Assembly: GCF_921293875.1 (NCBI RefSeq)
Contig: NZ_CAKLDI010000001.1
Span: 310,001 to 374,000, forward strand
DNA: 64,000 nucleotides
Direction of reading: 5' to 3'
DNA from: Vibrio stylophorae
GTDB taxonomy: Bacteria; Pseudomonadota; Gammaproteobacteria; Enterobacterales; Vibrionaceae
This document shows positions 61,409-64,000 of this stretch, in pieces. Within the stretch, counting starts at the first letter, position 1; every line of letters starts with the position of its first letter. The notes under the pieces are model-generated. The model was given only the letters and a program-made list of their open reading frames with translations. It ran no database searches and had not been told where the DNA came from. The position numbers and the translations under genes are program-made.

Positions 61409-61468
61409 CTACCCGCGCGAACCAGTCACGATCAGGAGGAGGTTGAGGAGAAGAATGTTGAAACGCAT
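61409..61468 (-). CDS. leuL: leu operon leader peptide LeuL
   Basis: A 19-residue open frame, MRFNILLLNLLLIVTGSRG, with six Leu codons in two runs (codons 6-8 and 10-12; four CTC, one CTT, one CTG). It lies between the leu promoter and the attenuator hairpin, 110 bp before leuA. AAAAGG precedes the ATG by 6 nt. A ribosome stalled on the Leu codons would leave GCGCGGGT at codons 17-20 free to pair with the terminator's left arm. Confidence 0.92.
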   Translation of the reverse strand: MRFNILLLNLLLIVTGSRG

Positions 61469-61500
61469 TTGAATGCCTTTTTGCACAGAAACTGACTTAT

Positions 61501-61529
61501 AAGTAACCGATTCCCTTCTTTGGAGTCAA
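61501..61529 (-). promoter_or_regulatory. Predicted promoter of the leu operon
   Basis: On the minus strand TTGACT (61524-61529), a 17-bp spacer and TTACTT (61501-61506) lie 33 bp before leuL. The -35 is near consensus; the -10 is weak. Confidence 0.5.
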
Positions 61530-61638
61530 GGCAGCAAAACAAGAACGTCATAGTTGAGCAGTGAATGATTTGTTTGCTGGTTTTTTATGCTACTTAAGTT
61601 GAGTGTTCTTGGTTTTTTTATCTAGAGCACTTTGCTGC

Positions 61639-62589
61639 TTATACCTGAGTATTCACTTGCCCACCATTCACTGAGCTATCAACAAAGAAGCGCTGCGCCA
61701 AAATATCGAGCAGATCCTGCTGATAGTTTTGCTGTGTCTTATTGCCTAATAGCTTGGCAAGCTCGTTACCAATTGGGGTAAAGCGGTAATAGAGCAGGCG
61801 CGTACCTTTCTGGCGAGGGGTGAGCTGATAACTGTGCTGCTGATATTGCAACACCAAGGGGGGCTGCATGGCGACTGTGCCGGATTCAAGCTCGGTGGAT
61901 AGAATCAACCCCAGTTCCATCAGTACTAGCAAGCTAGAGTAAGGCAATTGATACTGTCCAAGGCTAATCAGTTGCGGCGCTTCTGGTTTAAACCATTGCT
62001 TAATACCCGCGCCAGATTTAATACCTGTCAGCAGCTTTTTACTGTGGTCGCCGCCAAAGCTACAAGAGAGCGCGCAGGCACGCTGAAACAGCTGCGCTTC
62101 GCGTTGCGTCATATTGAGCAGTACTTGTAGCGATTTCACCGAGAAGTGGCCGGGCTGAATCATTTCATGCTTAAGGATGCGTGCCCATAACTGCTGCATG
62201 CTGGTGCCATGGACTTGCTGCGCCATAGTAAAAAAATGGTGTAGCCAATCGCTGTCAGGCTCTTGCGACGCCTCGTTACGGCATTGACCGTAGCAAAGTT
62301 TGAGAATGTTCTCGAGGTTGGCTTGGCGGCGTTGTAGCTCATAGCGCTGACGTTCTGCGGTGCGCTCTGCTAAATCTTGCTCTGATTTTCCCGCTATCAA
62401 GGCATCAATATGAAAGCGTTTACCAATCTCTAATGCACGCGCTTCGCTACTCATCATGTAGTCGCGCTGCTTTTGTTTGTTGCCTTGAGAGGATTGCGAT
62501 TGGCTCGATGATGCTGATTGTGCTTGCTCAATGACCACTGGGGTGGCGGTGGATTCAGGTTGCGGTGTAGAGGATTCAGACATAGTCAT
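61639..62589 (-). CDS. TIGR03899-type family protein, unknown function
   Basis: A 316-residue cytoplasmic protein, apparently of the TIGR03899 family known from vibrios and relatives. The N-terminal 45 residues are Ser/Gln/Thr-rich and disordered. A helical middle (LAERTAERQRYELQRRQANL; LWARILKHEM) resembles DUF2806-like proteins, and the LTPIGNEL-like segment (YRFTPIGNELAKLLG) near the C-terminus is typical of winged or TTPIG-box DUF2806 proteins. No function is known and the neighbours give no clue. The family call is from recall of sequence character, not from a search. Confidence 0.7.
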   Translation of the reverse strand: MTMSESSTPQPESTATPVVIEQAQSASSSQSQSSQGNKQKQRDYMMSSEARALEIGKRFHIDALIAGKSEQDLAERTAERQRYELQRRQANLENILKLCYGQCRNEASQEPDSDWLHHFFTMAQQVHGTSMQQLWARILKHEMIQPGHFSVKSLQVLLNMTQREAQLFQRACALSCSFGGDHSKKLLTGIKSGAGIKQWFKPEAPQLISLGQYQLPYSSLLVLMELGLILSTELESGTVAMQPPLVLQYQQHSYQLTPRQKGTRLLYYRFTPIGNELAKLLGNKTQQNYQQDLLDILAQRFFVDSSVNGGQVNTQV

Positions 62590-62787
62590 TTACTCGAGTG
62601 ACTGAGGCGATCATATTTAGCAGATTGGGCAGGCTAGGGTATAGCAAAAGCGCTTTTTTTGAGCGACAAATGTGTCAATTTTTTCAGCAGTCCACGTTGT
62701 CGATAAAAACCACTTGAATTTGCAATGGATTCTTTTCATGGCGCAGAGATGTCAATGCAAAGAAATTGTAAAATACTTTCGCTGATG

Positions 62788-62816
62788 TTGAATTGATGTT
62801 AATAATTAAATCGAAT
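62788..62816 (+). promoter_or_regulatory. Possible promoter of the 33-residue membrane protein gene
   Basis: TTGAAT (62788-62793), a 17-bp spacer and TCGAAT (62811-62816) lie 20 bp before the gene. The spacing is ideal but the -10 match is modest. Confidence 0.35.
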
Positions 62817-62837
62817 TTAGCCGCAAGGAGTGATGTG

Positions 62838-62939
62838 ATGCGTTTTCCTAAGGATAAACTCGATCTGTTAATGGTGGTGGGCTATTGCGCTGTACTGTTT
62901 TCGCTGGGATATATTCTCGTTCGTACAGGCTCAATGTAA
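62838..62939 (+). CDS. 33-residue single-pass membrane protein, unknown
   Basis: A short open frame coding MRFPKDKLDLLMVVGYCAVL followed by FSLGYILVRTGSM. The basic N-terminus, a hydrophobic segment at residues 9-28 and a short polar C-terminus fit a single membrane helix with the N-terminus inside. AAGGAG (62825-62830) stands 7 nt before the ATG, an ideal ribosome binding site, and a long hairpin follows the stop codon. Such proteins often are small subunits or regulators of membrane complexes. I do not recognise this one. Confidence 0.65.
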   Translation: MRFPKDKLDLLMVVGYCAVLFSLGYILVRTGSM

Positions 62940-62967
62940 TCGCTGTTCCATTAAGTCACCACAGATA

Positions 62968-63015
62968 AAAACTGGGTTGCAGCGGTGGGGATAGCCGCAA
63001 TGCAACCGCAGTTTT
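62968..63015. terminator. Long hairpin, probable bidirectional terminator
   Basis: AAAACTG-GGTTGCA-GCGG pairs with CCGC-AA-TGCAACC-G-CAGTTTT across a 9-nt loop: about 18 pairs with a two-base bulge and a one-base bulge. A-rich and T-rich ends flank it on both sides. It lies between the small membrane protein gene and the convergent DUF3299 gene. Confidence 0.75.
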
Positions 63016-63057
63016 ATTCTCTAAACGCTTCCCTTTTATTTCATTTCAACCGCTCAT

Positions 63058-63528
63058 TTAATACTCGTCATAGGGAAGTACGGCATTGCCCTCTAGTATA
63101 TAAGCTACTTCTGCTAGCTCACTGCTGATATGTTCTGTTTTTAAAATACCGGTAACGTAGACCACATCCCACAGCTCTTGTAGGGGCGCGCCCTTGGCAA
63201 ATTTCACATAAACGATTTGATTCGGTGGTGGTGGCGGCACATGAATACAGGCGCCAAAATAGGGCACCAACAAAAATTCAGTCACGACCTGATCGTCGCC
63301 TTCTAAGGGGATCACAAAGCCGGGAATCTTCACCTCACTGCCATTAAGCTCGGTGCGCACGTCGCCAACCAAAGATTGTTGCGCTTCCCCTTCATGATCG
63401 ATCATCGGCATGGCGATCACTTGGTTGCGCTCTTTTTCAGGGATTAAATCGATCCAATCAAGCAGCAACTCTTCTGCGGAGACCGTGGTTGAAAACAGTA
63501 AACAAATCGCAAGCCATAATCTGTGCAT
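63058..63528 (-). CDS. DUF3299 domain-containing secreted protein
   Basis: A 156-residue protein with a signal peptide (LWLAICLLFSTTVSA). The DUF3299 domain includes VKIPGFVIPLEGDDQVVTEF, the conserved CIHVPPPPPNQIVYV segment and a near-C-terminal LEGNAVLPYDEY. The family is usually found beside an ABC transporter made of a MacB/LolD-like ATPase and an FtsX-type permease, as here. Its role is unknown. It lies 10 bp after the permease gene in the same operon. Confidence 0.9.
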   Translation of the reverse strand: MHRLWLAICLLFSTTVSAEELLLDWIDLIPEKERNQVIAMPMIDHEGEAQQSLVGDVRTELNGSEVKIPGFVIPLEGDDQVVTEFLLVPYFGACIHVPPPPPNQIVYVKFAKGAPLQELWDVVYVTGILKTEHISSELAEVAYILEGNAVLPYDEY

Positions 63529-63538
63529 GGCTGTTCTC

Positions 63539-64000
63539 CTATAAACGAATATTCATGCCATCGGCGAGCGATTGGCGATAGGCGCGTCGGGCTGGAATGA
63601 GGCCGACCAAAGTGCCAATGATCAGGACGACCAATAAAATCAGCCACTCAGTTTGCGTGGGCCACTGCGTGCTTAAGGCAAGACCAAATTGATTGAGCAC
63701 CCAAGGTGAGAGTCCTGTGATGGTGAGCATCAGCAGAGCAATACCAAGGGCGATACCAAGGGTACTGAGAAGCAGCGCTTCACTGCATAAAAGCCAGTAG
63801 ATGTGTTTCGGGCGAGCACCCATGGCGCGCAAAATGGCCATTTCTCGCCGTCTTTCATTGAGGCTGGTGAGCATGCTGGTGAGCATACCAAGCAGCCCCG
63901 CAATCACCACAAAGACCGAGACCATGGTCAGCGCTTTTTCTGCAATGTTCATCATCTGCCACAGCTCTTGCAGTGCAACTCCCGGCAAAATAGCGCTGAG
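63539..64000 (-). CDS. ABC transporter permease, FtsX/MacB type (C-terminal part, cut by window edge)
   Basis: The last 153 residues of a permease that continues beyond the right edge. Three membrane helices are visible (ALTMVSVFVVIAGLLGMLTS; LLLSTLGIALGIALLMLTIT; WLILLVVLIIGTLVGLIPAR), and the FtsX-domain motif ERRREMAILRAMGARPKHIY links the first two. The C-terminus ends PARRAYRQSLADGMNIRL, typical of MacB/LolC-like permeases. With the DUF3299 gene it forms part of an exporter-like operon whose substrate is unknown. Confidence 0.9.
   Translation of the reverse strand, partial: LSAILPGVALQELWQMMNIAEKALTMVSVFVVIAGLLGMLTSMLTSLNERRREMAILRAMGARPKHIYWLLCSEALLLSTLGIALGIALLMLTITGLSPWVLNQFGLALSTQWPTQTEWLILLVVLIIGTLVGLIPARRAYRQSLADGMNIRL

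Overview
This window is a stretch of housekeeping chromosome from a gammaproteobacterium, most probably a member of the Vibrionaceae. The assignment rests on gene order (rpsU-yqeY-dnaG-rpoD; tsaD/plsY/folB/folK/uppP; cca and ygiM; ygiF-glnE-hldE; the kds/lpt/rpoN/pts cluster divergent from mla/murA; zapE-rplM-rpsI-petABC-sspAB; lpoA-yraN-diaA-dolP divergent from rsmI; thiBPQ; leuABCD), on a TIGR03899-type protein and on a fused GspA-GspB gene. I cannot fix the genus by reading alone. No mobile element, CRISPR array, phage, tRNA or rRNA was seen. Coding density is high and most operons end in clear intrinsic terminators.

Layout. 1-2903: the macromolecular-synthesis operon on the minus strand (rpsU, yqeY, dnaG, start of rpoD), with a promoter, a leader hairpin and an attenuator-like hairpin before dnaG. 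3095-9759: tsaD; plsY; a folB-folK-uppP operon; a small membrane protein; an orphan nucleotidyltransferase; a 390-bp repeat-bearing gap; cca. 9866-19511: a GspA-GspB fusion, ygiM, a DUF47-Pit phosphate-transport pair, the YgiF triphosphatase, a potassium channel and a chemoreceptor. 19657-25180: glnE, an LpxL-type acyltransferase and hldE (lipopolysaccharide core). 25263-34513, all minus strand: mgtE, then ptsO-rapZ-ptsN-hpf-rpoN-lptB-lptA-lptC-kdsC-kdsD and a Ca/Na antiporter. This joins nitrogen PTS signalling, sigma-54, Kdo synthesis and lipopolysaccharide transport. 34826-39439: mlaFEDCB, ibaG and murA. 39553-47546: degS, zapG, zapE, rplM-rpsI, petABC (cytochrome bc1) and sspAB. 47687-52145: dolP, diaA, yraN and lpoA, with rsmI divergent. 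52261-56506: thiBPQ and a DUF547 protein. 56576-61468: leuABCD with a leader peptide and transcription attenuator. 61639-64000: a TIGR03899-type protein, a 33-residue membrane protein with a strong ribosome binding site, a long hairpin, a DUF3299 protein and the C-terminal part of an ABC permease.

A common thread is the cell envelope: undecaprenyl phosphate recycling (UppP), MurA, Kdo (KdsC, KdsD), heptose (HldE), lipid A acylation, the Lpt bridge, Mla lipid transport, LpoA, DolP, DegS and PlsY are all here. I found no clearly new multi-gene system. The points most worth a second look are the leu attenuator, the hairpin-rich rplM leader, the tiny membrane protein at 62838, the GspA-GspB fusion, the yraN start inside lpoA, two tandem repeat clusters at 8313-8512, and the apparent absence of degQ beside degS.
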